Notes: generated from the letters alone by a model not told the origin. Shown: positions 17,545 to 25,645, counted from the stretch's first letter. The stretch: DNA of 64,000 bases from Gammaproteobacteria bacterium (GCA_018828385.1 JAHJVE010000015.1:186001-250000), one strand, 5' to 3'. A program made the numbers and translations.

Positions 17545-18102
17545 TTACTTGCGCTTGGCGGCGGTGGCGCCAACAGCCTTGACGGTGGCGTTGGTGGCGG
17601 CAGCGACGTTGGCTTCGGTGATTTCGGCAACTTGCTTGGCAGCCTTGTTCAGGTTGTCGAAAGCGGAGTTGGCAGCAGCGATGGCCGACTTGACGGCAGC
17701 AACGGCAACGTCGGAACCGGCTGGGGCGGACTTGGCAGCCTTGTCCAGCAGATCGGCGACTTGCTTCTGGAAACCGCCGAACTGGGCTTCAACGCTCTTG
17801 GCGAACTCTTCTTGAGCCTGAGCCGAGATTTCGTAGATGCTGCGCGAATAGGCAACAGCCTTCTCGACGTTCGGCTGGGTCAGGGAAGCCTGGATGGAGA
17901 TGGCTTCTTGCACGTCCTTGGCGCCGAGCAGGGCCTTGGTGCCGGAGACGGAATCTTCCAGAACGGAACGGGCGGTATTCAGGTTCAGGGCAGCGATGCG
18001 CTCGGCCGAAGCCAGGGCGGCATTGGCAACGGACAGCAGGGAATCAACGGTTGCCTTGTTGGCGGAGGCGAATTGCTCGGGGGTGGTGATGTTGAAGGAC
18101 AT
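17545..18102 (-). CDS. Phasin family protein (PHA granule-associated), first copy
   Basis: This 185-residue helical phasin starts MSFNITTPEQFASANKA and contains the conserved core ALASAERIAALNLNTARSVL and KAVAYSRSIYEISAQAQEEF, with an Ala-rich C-terminus ending TAAKRK. The length is normal for PhaP proteins of Betaproteobacteria. The promoter region is striking: a consensus sigma-70 promoter lies about 95 bp upstream, flanked by two copies of the TGCAGTGCA palindrome that probably bind the PHA-responsive repressor PhaR. No PHA synthase gene is in the window. The family call is firm, and high expression is inferred from the promoter. Confidence 0.9.
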   Translation of the reverse strand: MSFNITTPEQFASANKATVDSLLSVANAALASAERIAALNLNTARSVLEDSVSGTKALLGAKDVQEAISIQASLTQPNVEKAVAYSRSIYEISAQAQEEFAKSVEAQFGGFQKQVADLLDKAAKSAPAGSDVAVAAVKSAIAAANSAFDNLNKAAKQVAEITEANVAAATNATVKAVGATAAKRK

Positions 18103-18175
18103 GGGTAATCTCCTGAATGAAAGGGGTTATGCAGAACAGTCGAAGCCGTTGCAGCGCGCTTCCATGGGTTGATGT

Positions 18176-18184
18176 TGCACTGCA
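18176..18184. promoter_or_regulatory. Operator half (TGCACTGCA palindrome) downstream of the phasin promoter
   Basis: TGCACTGCA is a 9-bp palindrome about an odd centre. It is the same core as the larger palindrome at 18230-18248. It lies just downstream of the -10 box, where a bound protein would block transcription. PhaR binding is inference from TGC/GCA-type PhaR sites upstream of phaP in other bacteria. Confidence 0.6.
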
Positions 18185-18195
18185 CCATGGGCTTT

Positions 18196-18223
18196 ATTAT
18201 AGAGGTGATTGTCGGCTTGTCAA
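18196..18223 (-). promoter_or_regulatory. Consensus sigma-70 promoter of the phasin genes
   Basis: On the minus strand TTGACA (18223-18218) and TATAAT (18201-18196) are separated by 16 bp, a perfect match in both hexamers. Transcription would start at about 18189, giving a leader of about 87 nt before the phasin ATG. Confidence 0.88.
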
Positions 18224-18229
18224 CAATAT

Positions 18230-18248
18230 TTTTGTGCAGTGCACAAAA
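18230..18248. promoter_or_regulatory. 19-bp perfect palindrome upstream of the phasin promoter
   Basis: TTTTGTGCA-G-TGCACAAAA is a perfect inverted repeat ending 6 bp upstream of the -35 hexamer. It shares its TGCAGTGCA core with the site at 18176-18184, about 60 bp away. The two sites bracket the promoter, as expected for a dimeric repressor such as PhaR. Confidence 0.75.
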
Positions 18249-18254
18249 GCAAAC

Positions 18255-18284
18255 AAGCCCATCAAAATCATGGGCTTGGCGTGT
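18255..18284 (-). terminator. Probable hairpin in the region upstream of the phasin promoter
   Basis: A perfect 8-bp stem (AAGCCCAT at 18255-18262 with ATGGGCTT at 18270-18277) has a 7-base loop and is followed on the minus strand by GTTTGCTTTT. It lies about 57 bp after the lptA stop and would end the lpt-kds transcript before the phasin promoter. The T tract is imperfect, so confidence is moderate. Confidence 0.6.
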
Positions 18285-18340
18285 GGTTCCGACTCAGTAA
18301 ACGCCGGCGTCGGGCGGCGCTGCGGGCGGGCGATGCACGG

Positions 18341-18937
18341 CTATTGTGCGTTTTGCGTCCCCAGGTCGCCGGACCCTTTGAGCTCTAGGCGTTCGCCCCG
18401 GGTAGCCGGAGCCGGTTCGCTGTCCTTGCCCTTCGGCTGGATGACGACGCGAACGCGTCCCGGCCCCGTTTTCGGGTCGCGTGTTTCGCCGGCCGTGACC
18501 AGGTATTTCTCGCTGATCGCGTCATACCAGATGTAGTCGCCGCGGACTTGGTCCTCGCCATTCCTGACCCAGGCGCGATGGAACAATTCGAGGATTTCGC
18601 TGTTGGTGTTGTACTCGATGCGCTCGCCTTCGCCTTCGACGTATTCCTCCTTGCCGTCGCGCTTCTGGCGGAAACGGGCGAGTCCGCTCTTGCCGCCGAA
18701 AGCCGTGCCCTTCTGGAAGCCGAACTGGTCTTCCCGGATCACGACGCGGTCGGCCTTGAGGGTCATGGTGCCCTTGGTGATCAGCACGTCACCTTCGAGA
18801 ATCTGGATCTTGCGTGCGTCGTCGATCGAGACGCGGTTGGCCTCGAGCAGCATCGGCTTGTCGCGGTCGGCGCGCTCGGCATGGGCCGGGATGCTGATCA
18901 GGAGGCAGAGGGTGAGCGTGGCGAGTCGAATGGTCAT
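18341..18937 (-). CDS. lptA: Lipopolysaccharide transport periplasmic protein LptA
   Basis: This 198-residue protein has a signal peptide (MTIRLATLTLCLLISIPAHA) and an OstA/LptA jelly-roll domain. The conserved start of the fold is KPMLLEANRVSIDDARKI and LEGDVLITKGTMTLKADRV. LptA forms the periplasmic bridge that carries lipopolysaccharide from LptC to LptD at the outer membrane. It overlaps lptC (ATGA), placing it in the kdsD-kdsC-lptC-lptA unit. The usual next gene lptB is not downstream; the phasins follow instead, so LptB must be encoded elsewhere. Confidence 0.92.
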   Translation of the reverse strand: MTIRLATLTLCLLISIPAHAERADRDKPMLLEANRVSIDDARKIQILEGDVLITKGTMTLKADRVVIREDQFGFQKGTAFGGKSGLARFRQKRDGKEEYVEGEGERIEYNTNSEILELFHRAWVRNGEDQVRGDYIWYDAISEKYLVTAGETRDPKTGPGRVRVVIQPKGKDSEPAPATRGERLELKGSGDLGTQNAQ

Positions 18938-19515
18938 GGCGCGGCCCTGGGGCGAATGTATAGCCCGCGAACCTGCGACTGCAGGACGAGGGTCGAGGTG
19001 TTGTTGTCGAGATGGAGGCCGGTGCCCTTGAGCCAGGATTGTCCCTGGGTGATTTCCACCGGGCTGCTGGTGAACGCGATGCCGGCCTCGGGCTGGGCGG
19101 TCAGGTCGGGCATGCGGGCGACCATTTCGAGGCTGTCCGCGGTTGCCGCGCGGGTCACGCTGACGTTGTCCCAGAGATAGACGGTTTCGCCTTTGGCCGT
19201 CACTTTGGCATGGTCGCCGGTGACGACAACCTGGGCGCCTTCCGTGCGGTAGCTGGTGAGGGTCGGGGACTTCACTTCGGACGTGTCGTCGTCCGGGAAG
19301 TGCACGAGATACGGCGCCGTGAGGCGGTATTTGACCTGCCCGTTCTGATCGAAGCGGCGGACGGTGAAGTTTTCGGCGATGGCATCCGGATCGTGGCGCA
19401 GCTTGCCGTCGTTATTCGTATCGCCACGGTCAACCGTGCTTTGCAGCCAAAAACTGAGTCCGGCCAAAATGGCCAGAACGATGACTGGAAAGAGTTGGCT
19501 GGGCCAGTGCTTCAT
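18934..19515 (-). CDS. lptC: Lipopolysaccharide export system protein LptC
   Basis: This 193-residue bitopic membrane protein has an N-terminal anchor (LFPVIVLAILAGLSFWL) and a periplasmic OstA-like domain with conserved FTVRRFDQNGQVKYRLTAPYLVHFPDDDTSEV. LptC accepts lipopolysaccharide from the LptBFG transporter and passes it to LptA. Start and stop codons overlap those of kdsC and lptA. A weak, split match to the 40-bp dispersed element covers the sequence QSTVDRGD just after the anchor (19424-19470), but this may be chance. Confidence 0.9.
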   Translation of the reverse strand: MKHWPSQLFPVIVLAILAGLSFWLQSTVDRGDTNNDGKLRHDPDAIAENFTVRRFDQNGQVKYRLTAPYLVHFPDDDTSEVKSPTLTSYRTEGAQVVVTGDHAKVTAKGETVYLWDNVSVTRAATADSLEMVARMPDLTAQPEAGIAFTSSPVEITQGQSWLKGTGLHLDNNTSTLVLQSQVRGLYIRPRAAP

Positions 19516-20039
19516 TATGCGCAGAGGTAGGGGGCGAAGGCGGCGTCGAGCTTGCCCTGGGCGGCGAGAACGAATTCGATGGCCTCGCGCACGGCGCCCT
19601 TGCCGCCGCTGGCTGCGGTCACCAGGTGGGCGCGCTCCTTGACGACGGGGCGGGCGTTGGCCGGGGCGATGGCCAGGCCGCAGCGGGTCATGGCCGGCAG
19701 GTCGATCAGGTCATCGCCCATGAAGGCGAGTTCCGACCATTGCAGCCCCAGTTGTTCGAGCAGTTGGCCGGAAACGGCACCCTTGTCGCCGACGCCGTGG
19801 AAGACGTGTTCGACGCCAAGATCCTTGGCGCGGCAGTTGACGACGTTCGATGTCCGCCCAGTGATGATCGCCACCTTGATGCCGGCGCGACGCAGCAGCA
19901 CGACGCCGAGGCCGTCCTGGACGTTGAAGGTTTTCAGCTCGTGGCCGTCATCGGTGTAATGCAGGCCGCCATCGGTCATCACGCCGTCGATGTCGAAGGC
20001 GACGAGCTTGATGTTGGCGGCACGGGTGTTGATGTCCAT
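19515..20039 (-). CDS. kdsC: 3-deoxy-D-manno-octulosonate 8-phosphate phosphatase KdsC
   Basis: This 174-residue HAD-superfamily phosphatase removes the phosphate from Kdo-8-phosphate in Kdo synthesis. Motif I is FDIDGVMTDG at residues 15-24, motif II includes ITGRTSNVV, and motif III/IV is FMGDDLIDLPAM. It is the C0 (capless) type that forms tetramers. It overlaps kdsD and lptC by 1 bp each. The length is normal and all catalytic aspartates are present. Confidence 0.95.
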   Translation of the reverse strand: MDINTRAANIKLVAFDIDGVMTDGGLHYTDDGHELKTFNVQDGLGVVLLRRAGIKVAIITGRTSNVVNCRAKDLGVEHVFHGVGDKGAVSGQLLEQLGLQWSELAFMGDDLIDLPAMTRCGLAIAPANARPVVKERAHLVTAASGGKGAVREAIEFVLAAQGKLDAAFAPYLCA

Positions 20040-21043
20040 CAGATGACCTTGGCGGTGAAGAGATCGTGCATGTTCAGCGCGCCGATCAGGTGATTGTCGG
20101 CATCGACGACGAGCAGGGCGTTGATGCGCAGGCGTTCCATCATTTCGACGGCTTCGACGGCCAGGCGGTCGGGGCCGATGGTGCGCGGCGCGGCATGCAT
20201 GACCGTGGCGATGTCGCCCTGCTGTAGATCGATGCGTTTTTCGAAGGCACGGCGCAGGTCGCCGTCGGTGAAGATGCCGAGCACCTCGTTGGCCGGGCTG
20301 GTAATCGCGACCAGCCCCAGGCCGCCCCGCGACATGGCAATGATGGCATCGGTGATCGGCGTGTTGGGCGCGACAGCCGGAACCCGGTCGTCGGCGCGCA
20401 TGACGTCACGGACGTGGGTAAGCAGGCGACGGCCGAGCGAGCCACCGGGGTGCGAGCGGGCGAAATCGTCCGGCCCGAAGCCGCGGGCGTCGAGCAGGGC
20501 CACGGCCAGCGCATCGCCGAGGGCCAGGGCGGCCGTCGTGCTGGCCGTTGGCGCGAGATTGTGCGGGCAGGCTTCCTGGGCAACGCCGGCGTCGAGGTGA
20601 ATGTCGGCCTCGCGGGCCAGCGTCGACGTCGGCACGCCAGTCATCGAGATGATCTTGGCGCCCTGCCGCTTGAGGGCGGGCAGGATGCTCAGCAGTTCGC
20701 CGGATTCCCCCGAGTTGGAAAGGGCGAGCAGGACGTCATCGCGGGTGATCATGCCGAGGTCGCCGTGGCTGGCTTCGGCCGGATGGACGAAGTAGGCCGG
20801 GGTGCCGGTGCTGGCCATGGTGGCGGCGATCTTGCGGGCGATGTGGCCGGATTTGCCCATGCCGCTGACGATCAGTCGGCCGTGGCTGTTCAGGATCAAC
20901 TCGACGGCGCGCGAAAAATCCCCATTTATTCGGCTTTTTAGCGCGTCGACCGCAGCGGCCTCGATGCTCAGGGTCTGGCGACCTAGTTCCAGAGCGCGTT
21001 CCGGCGAGAAACGGGCGGTAGATTGGCTTGGGTTCATGAGCAT
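20039..21043 (-). CDS. kdsD: Arabinose-5-phosphate isomerase KdsD
   Basis: This 334-residue enzyme interconverts ribulose-5-phosphate and arabinose-5-phosphate, the first committed step to Kdo. An N-terminal SIS sugar-isomerase domain (LIVSGMGKSGHIARKIAATMASTG and ALSNSGESGELL) is followed by two CBS domains (from about residue 205; RADDRVPAVAPNTPITDAI). The start MLMNPSQS has a second ATG two codons in. It heads the lpt-kds unit and is divergent from the KefB-type antiporter gene (46 bp apart). A weak match to the dispersed element (20925-20966) lies over the VDALKSRINGDF segment. Confidence 0.95.
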   Translation of the reverse strand: MLMNPSQSTARFSPERALELGRQTLSIEAAAVDALKSRINGDFSRAVELILNSHGRLIVSGMGKSGHIARKIAATMASTGTPAYFVHPAEASHGDLGMITRDDVLLALSNSGESGELLSILPALKRQGAKIISMTGVPTSTLAREADIHLDAGVAQEACPHNLAPTASTTAALALGDALAVALLDARGFGPDDFARSHPGGSLGRRLLTHVRDVMRADDRVPAVAPNTPITDAIIAMSRGGLGLVAITSPANEVLGIFTDGDLRRAFEKRIDLQQGDIATVMHAAPRTIGPDRLAVEAVEMMERLRINALLVVDADNHLIGALNMHDLFTAKVI

Positions 21044-21089
21044 GCTGAGGTTATGATGGCCGAAGTATACCCGACTTCACGCAACGACC

Positions 21090-23048
21090 TTGAGCGCACT
21101 CTCTCTCGTCCTTCTTCTGCTCGGCGCCTCGGTTCTGGCCGTGGTTATCTTCCGTCGTTTCAATTTGCCGCCGGTGCTCGGGTATCTCTTTGTCGGCTGC
21201 GTCATCGGGCCGCATGCGCTGAACCTCATGAACGACGTTTATCGGGCCGAGCACCTCGCCGAATTCGGCGTCGTTTTCCTGATGTTCTCGATCGGCCTCG
21301 AGTTCTCGCTGCCCAAACTCTATGCGATGAAACGCATCGTGTTTGGCCTCGGCATGTTGCAGGTGCTCTTGACCATGATCCTGGTTGGCGGGCTGGTCAT
21401 GCTGCTTGGGGTGAGCTGGCAACTGGGCATTGCCCTCGGCGGGGTGTTCGCCATGTCCTCGACGGCCGTCCTCACCAAGTTGCTGGTCGAACGTCAGCAA
21501 CTCGATTCGGCGCATGGCCGCGAAACCATGGGTGTCCTGCTCTTTCAGGATCTGGCCGTGGTGCCCTTGCTGGTCATCATTCCGTCGCTGACCCAGCCGC
21601 CGGAGAAACTGGCGATGTTGCTCGGCATCGCGCTGCTCAAGGCCATTGTCGTGCTCGCCGTGATTCTCGTTTTCGGCCAGAAGCTGATGCGCAAGTGGTT
21701 TCATTTTGTGGCGCGCGCCAAGTCTTCCGAAGTGTTCGTCCTCAACGTGCTGCTGATCACTCTGAGCCTCGCCACCATCACCGAGATGGCCGGACTGTCG
21801 CTGGCGCTTGGCGCTTTCGTCGCCGGCATGCTGATTTCGGAAACCGAGTACAAAATGCAGGTGGAAGAAGACATCAAGCCCTTCCGCGATGTGCTGATGG
21901 GCCTGTTCTTCGTGACCATCGGCGTCAAGCTCAATCTGCAGATCGTGGTCGGGCTGTGGTGGCAGGTCTTGCTGGCGCTGCTTGCCTTGTTGGCGATCAA
22001 GTCGCTGGTGGTCGGCTTGCTTTCCTGGCGTTTGGGCGCCTCACCGGGCAATGCCATCCGCTCTGGCCTGTGGCTCTGCGCCGGTGGTGAATTCGGCTTT
22101 GTTCTGCTCGGCGAAATCATCAACATACCCAGGGAAATCCAGCAGGTCGCGTTGACCGTGCTTGTTCTTTCCATGCTGACTGCCCCCTTCATCGTGCAGT
22201 ACAGCGAGCGGATCGTCGTCCGCTTCGTCGCCAGTGAATGGATGCTGCGCTCGATGCAGCTGACCAAGATCGCCGCCCAGTCGATGGGCGCCGAGAAGCA
22301 CGTAATCCTTTGCGGTTTCGGCCGAAGCGGGCAGTACCTTGCCCGTTTCCTGAATCAGGAAAACATCACCTACGTGGCCCTTGACCTTGATCCAGACCGT
22401 GTCGGAGAAGCCGCTGCCGGCGGCGAAAACGTGGTTTATGGCGACGTCGGCAGAAAAGAAGCTTTGCTGGCTGCCGGTCTGATGCGGGCCAGCGTGGTGA
22501 TCGTCACCGTCAGTGACACCCCGCTGGCCGAGAAAGTCCTGCACCACGTTCATGAGTCGCGACCTGACTTGCCGGTGGTCGTCCGTACCTTCGATGAGCG
22601 CGATATGGACCGCCTGACCCGGGCCGGTGCCGCCGAAGTCGTGCCGGAAGCCCTGGAGGCCAGCCTGATGCTGGCTTCGCATGCCCTGGTGCTGGTCGGC
22701 GTGCCGATCAATCGCGTGCTCAAGCGCATTCGCCAGACACGCTCCCAGCGCTACAGCCTTTTGCGCGGTTTTTATCGTGGCGTATCGGACCGCGATCATG
22801 ACGATGACGACGAGCATCACCCGCGTCTCCACTCCGTGCTGCTCGCAACGGGCTCGGCAGGCATAGGGCTGACCCTGGATAGCCTCAATCTTGACGAGCT
22901 GGGCTGCGAAGTCAGCGCCATCCGCCGGCGCGGCATCCGTGCTCTGGAGCCGGCGCCGGAAACAAGGCTGGAGGACGGTGATGTCGTCGTCGTCCTCGGC
23001 ATGCCTGAGGCCGTCTCCGCAGCAGAGGAGCGGTTGCTGCGAGGCTGA
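21090..23048 (+). CDS. KefB-type monovalent cation:proton antiporter with RCK domain
   Basis: This 652-residue CPA2-family protein starts at a TTG. About twelve membrane helices (residues 1-385) carry family motifs such as GYLFVGCVIGPHAL, the LMFSIGLEFSL stretch and GALSVALGAFVAGMLIS-like SLALGAFVAGML. A RCK/TrkA-N NAD-binding domain follows (ILCGFGRSGQYLARFL at about 409), then a TrkA-C domain at the C-terminus. Between the last two is an unusual Asp/His-rich linker (DRDHDDDDEHH, about residues 570-580). In the family these proteins exchange K+ or Na+ for protons, gated by nucleotides or thiols. A copy of the 40-bp element and a hairpin follow the stop. Confidence 0.9.
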   Translation: MSALSLVLLLLGASVLAVVIFRRFNLPPVLGYLFVGCVIGPHALNLMNDVYRAEHLAEFGVVFLMFSIGLEFSLPKLYAMKRIVFGLGMLQVLLTMILVGGLVMLLGVSWQLGIALGGVFAMSSTAVLTKLLVERQQLDSAHGRETMGVLLFQDLAVVPLLVIIPSLTQPPEKLAMLLGIALLKAIVVLAVILVFGQKLMRKWFHFVARAKSSEVFVLNVLLITLSLATITEMAGLSLALGAFVAGMLISETEYKMQVEEDIKPFRDVLMGLFFVTIGVKLNLQIVVGLWWQVLLALLALLAIKSLVVGLLSWRLGASPGNAIRSGLWLCAGGEFGFVLLGEIINIPREIQQVALTVLVLSMLTAPFIVQYSERIVVRFVASEWMLRSMQLTKIAAQSMGAEKHVILCGFGRSGQYLARFLNQENITYVALDLDPDRVGEAAAGGENVVYGDVGRKEALLAAGLMRASVVIVTVSDTPLAEKVLHHVHESRPDLPVVVRTFDERDMDRLTRAGAAEVVPEALEASLMLASHALVLVGVPINRVLKRIRQTRSQRYSLLRGFYRGVSDRDHDDDDEHHPRLHSVLLATGSAGIGLTLDSLNLDELGCEVSAIRRRGIRALEPAPETRLEDGDVVVVLGMPEAVSAAEERLLRG

Positions 23049-23069
23049 AGCGTCGTCGGGCATTGCCCG

Positions 23070-23110
23070 GATTTCGATTTTGGCCGATTTTTCCGGTTGA
23101 CCGTAGCAAC
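23070..23110 (-). repeat. 40-bp dispersed element, copy 6 (after the KefB-type gene)
   Basis: GATTTCGATTTTGGCCG then ATTTTTCCGGTTGACCGTAG and CAAC. It is full length, 22 bp after the antiporter stop. Confidence 0.88.
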
Positions 23111-23119
23111 CTCGCAAAA

Positions 23120-23144
23120 ATGAAAAAGCCCGCCGAAGCGGGCT
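23120..23144 (-). terminator. Terminator after the major pilin gene
   Basis: The stem AGCCCGC/GCGGGCT with a TTCG tetraloop is followed by TTTTTC on the minus strand, 22 bp after the pilin stop codon. Confidence 0.85.
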
Positions 23145-23165
23145 GTGTGAAGTGCCTGAAGTGGC

Positions 23166-23834
23166 TTACAGGCCCATGCAAACTGTATAAGAACTTGCGT
23201 CGTCAATCAGTCCTGTGGTGCCAGTGTTGGGAACCGGGCTCACCGCCGTGGTTTGATTTGCGGCTTGAGTCGCCATGGTCTGCATTGACCCTGTAGCTGT
23301 ATTGCCATCATCCATCGTAATGTCCAGTTGCTTCGCAAATTTTCCAAGAATGCCTTGCGAACACACCACGTATGATCCGCGTAGCCCAGTGATCGGTGTG
23401 CTGGAGCCGCTAGTGATGCCGATAATGCCACCGTCGGCATTTTTCGGAACGTAATCGGCAGCGGTTGTAACCGTTGGGCCTGCGGCAAGGCCGGCAAGTC
23501 GAACATGCTGCCAGAACAGGAAGCTTTCGTCGGTGGCCGTCGTAGTGTTCCATGCGCCATTGATCACGCCATTTCCAAGGCAATTGCTGCAGGTCGCAGT
23601 GGCGGCTCCGGTGACGTGGGTGCTTGCCGCAGAGTCATCTCCTGGCAGTGCTTTGTATTTGTCCTGGTAGCCGTAGATAAACAGGGGGATATTTCGGAAG
23701 TCGGTCGCGAAGTTTTTAACCTTGGCGCTATTGATCAACTCCTGCCCCTTCAGCACCCCGCCCAGTAACAGCCCGATAATGACCAGGACAATGGCGATTT
23801 CGACAAGGGTGAAGCCCTTTTGATGGTATTTCAT
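23166..23834 (-). CDS. Type IV (MSHA-like) major prepilin
   Basis: This 222-residue prepilin has a short leader (MKYHQKG) cleaved before F8 by prepilin peptidase. A perfect class III signal follows (FTLVEIAIVLVIIGLLLGGV, with E at +5), and the N-terminal helix continues as KGQELINSAKVKNF. The globular part has four cysteines (TCSNC, VVCSQG, TVCMGL near the end), consistent with disulfide-stabilised pilins. It is the last gene of the pilus locus and is expressed from its own sigma-54 promoter (23868-23881), with a GGAG ribosome site 8 bases before the ATG and a terminator after it. It is the likely major subunit. Confidence 0.9.
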   Translation of the reverse strand: MKYHQKGFTLVEIAIVLVIIGLLLGGVLKGQELINSAKVKNFATDFRNIPLFIYGYQDKYKALPGDDSAASTHVTGAATATCSNCLGNGVINGAWNTTTATDESFLFWQHVRLAGLAAGPTVTTAADYVPKNADGGIIGITSGSSTPITGLRGSYVVCSQGILGKFAKQLDITMDDGNTATGSMQTMATQAANQTTAVSPVPNTGTTGLIDDASSYTVCMGL

Positions 23835-23865
23835 GGCATGCTCCGATTGAGTTCTGAATATTCCA

Positions 23866-23882
23866 CCGCAAATTTCGTGCCT
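23866..23882 (-). promoter_or_regulatory. Sigma-54 (-24/-12) promoter of the major pilin gene
   Basis: On the minus strand the sequence reads AGGCACGAAATTTGCGG. The core GGCACG-N4-TTGC (23881-23868) matches the sigma-54 consensus exactly with the correct GG-to-GC spacing. Transcription would start at about 23856-23858, some 23 nt before the pilin ATG. TGTC-containing segments at 23933-23936 and 23953-23956 could be activator contacts but are too short to be sure. Confidence 0.88.
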
Positions 23883-23962
23883 GCCTAATTAAGCATGGAT
23901 TTGGCAGATATTGACTAGGCGCCGGGTTGCTGGTGTCGAGATATGGACGGGTTGTCTGAAAT

Positions 23963-25645
23963 ATGAACACCGGGATAGGTGGCAAAATTGCCAGCCGTTT
24001 GGCTGCCGGGCCGCATTTTCTGTTGGCTTCGCATTTGCTAATGCTTCACGCTCTTGCCTTCGGCGGGTGGCAGATGCCCGCTGTGCGGCTGCTTTGGGTG
24101 GTTGCACTCGGCCTGTTCCTGATCTGGCAACCCTTTGTCGCTGGCGAACGTCGGATCGAACTGCGGCAGGGCTTGGTCTTGCTCGGCGTTGTCATGGTGT
24201 CGACTTGGTTGCTCGGGCCGTGGCTGCTGTTGATCTGGTGCGGCGCACTGGCGGCGGCCATCGGTGGGCGGGTTGTCGGGACCGAGCGGCATGGCGAGCG
24301 CTCCGGGTACCTGCTGGCATTCGGTTACCTGGTTGGCATTACGGTCCTGGGGGTGGTTCCGGAAATTTCGCCTGCCGTCGCCATTGATCCCGCTTTGCGC
24401 GGCGCGCTGGCCCGCTTCATGCCGTTCGTCTTGCCATTCCTTCTGGTTTTTCCGGCGCGGGCGCCGCAACGAAAATCTGCCGAGGCCTTCGACCTTTTCT
24501 ACGGGGTCATGGTTTTTCTTGTCCTCGCCGTATTCGTGCTGGGTACGCTGGCCTACATGCTGGTCGGAGGCGGGGGCTACGTCGAAGCCTTGTTCAAGAC
24601 TTCCTTGACGGTTGCCGGCGCCTTGCTGGTCGTCGCCTGGGCATGGAACCCGCGGGGGGGATTTTCCGGGATCGGCTCGGCGATTTCTCGCTACATGCTG
24701 TCGCTCGGTATGCCGCTTGAGCAATGGCTGGTTCAGCTTTCGGAAGAAAGCGAGCGGTATACCGATCCGGCGCAGTTTCTCGATGCGGTCCTGCAGCGTT
24801 TGCGCGGCATGCCCTGGGTCGTCGGTGTTTCCTGGCGGACCGGGCAGCGTGAGGGACAATCGGGCGAGCTGACCGCATATGCGCACACTTGCCAGGCACG
24901 CGATCTGGCGCTGACGGTGCATTTCCATCGTTCGCCGTCACCTGCCATGCGCTGGCATGTCGAGTGGTTGCTGCGTCTGGCCGTCGAATTTTATCTGGTC
25001 AAGCTTCAGACCCACCAGTTGCAGCGCATGGGTTACGTTCAGGCCATTTACGAAACCGGTGCCCGGGTGACCCATGACGTCAAGAATCTGCTCCAGTCAC
25101 TGCAGGTTCTTTGTTATGCCGCCAATCAGCCCGGCGATCCGGCCGAGGTGGCGGCCTTGCTCGGGCGTCAGTTGCCGCAGATCACTGAGCGCCTGAAAGC
25201 GACCCTGGACAAGCTGCAATCACCACAAACCGAGAGCCTTGAACTGGTTGAAGCCGACGTTTGGTGGCGACGCTTCAAGGAGCGGAACGCTCACTTGTCG
25301 GTGGATTGGCAAGGTGAGGCCGTGGCGGGGCAGGTTTTGCCCGGGCCGCTATTCGACAGCGTCGCCGAGAACCTCTTGCAGAATGCCCTGGCCAAGCGTT
25401 TGCGCCAGCCCGGTCTGGGCATCCGTGTTTGTTTTGCCGACGGTACCCTGACGGTTGCTGACGATGGCCAGGCGATTGCACCCGTCCTGGCCAAAGCCCT
25501 GCTCAGCGAGCCGGTCAATTCCGAGGATGGCCTGGGCATCGGCCTCTATCACGCCGCCCGCCAGGCTGACGGGGTCGGCTATTCGTTGGTGCTGGCCGAA
25601 AATCGGCCGGGGCGCGTTGCCTTCAGCTTGTCTGTTGGCCGCTAG
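23963..25645 (+). CDS. Membrane-bound sensor histidine kinase (PrsK-like)
   Basis: This 560-residue protein has about eight hydrophobic segments in residues 15-215, a GAF-like middle region (about 255-360), and a kinase core. The H-box is HDVKN with H371, the N-box is NLLQNALAKR, G1 is VADDGQAI, and G2 is GLGIGLYHAARQ. The HDxKN form of the H-box is shared with the PEP-CTERM-associated kinase PrsK. The gene is divergent from the sigma-54-controlled pilin gene and its 3' end overlaps the convergent cyclase gene by 23 bp. The most plausible partner is the PrsR-like response regulator at the other end of the pilus cluster. The signal sensed is unknown. Confidence 0.82.
   Translation: MNTGIGGKIASRLAAGPHFLLASHLLMLHALAFGGWQMPAVRLLWVVALGLFLIWQPFVAGERRIELRQGLVLLGVVMVSTWLLGPWLLLIWCGALAAAIGGRVVGTERHGERSGYLLAFGYLVGITVLGVVPEISPAVAIDPALRGALARFMPFVLPFLLVFPARAPQRKSAEAFDLFYGVMVFLVLAVFVLGTLAYMLVGGGGYVEALFKTSLTVAGALLVVAWAWNPRGGFSGIGSAISRYMLSLGMPLEQWLVQLSEESERYTDPAQFLDAVLQRLRGMPWVVGVSWRTGQREGQSGELTAYAHTCQARDLALTVHFHRSPSPAMRWHVEWLLRLAVEFYLVKLQTHQLQRMGYVQAIYETGARVTHDVKNLLQSLQVLCYAANQPGDPAEVAALLGRQLPQITERLKATLDKLQSPQTESLELVEADVWWRRFKERNAHLSVDWQGEAVAGQVLPGPLFDSVAENLLQNALAKRLRQPGLGIRVCFADGTLTVADDGQAIAPVLAKALLSEPVNSEDGLGIGLYHAARQADGVGYSLVLAENRPGRVAFSLSVGR

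Noticed and set aside
22041..23117. Minus-strand 358-codon open frame overlapping the KefB-type gene and the following element
   Set aside because: It is antisense to the antiporter, and its start simply reads through the open frame of the element (CYGQPEKSAKIEI).
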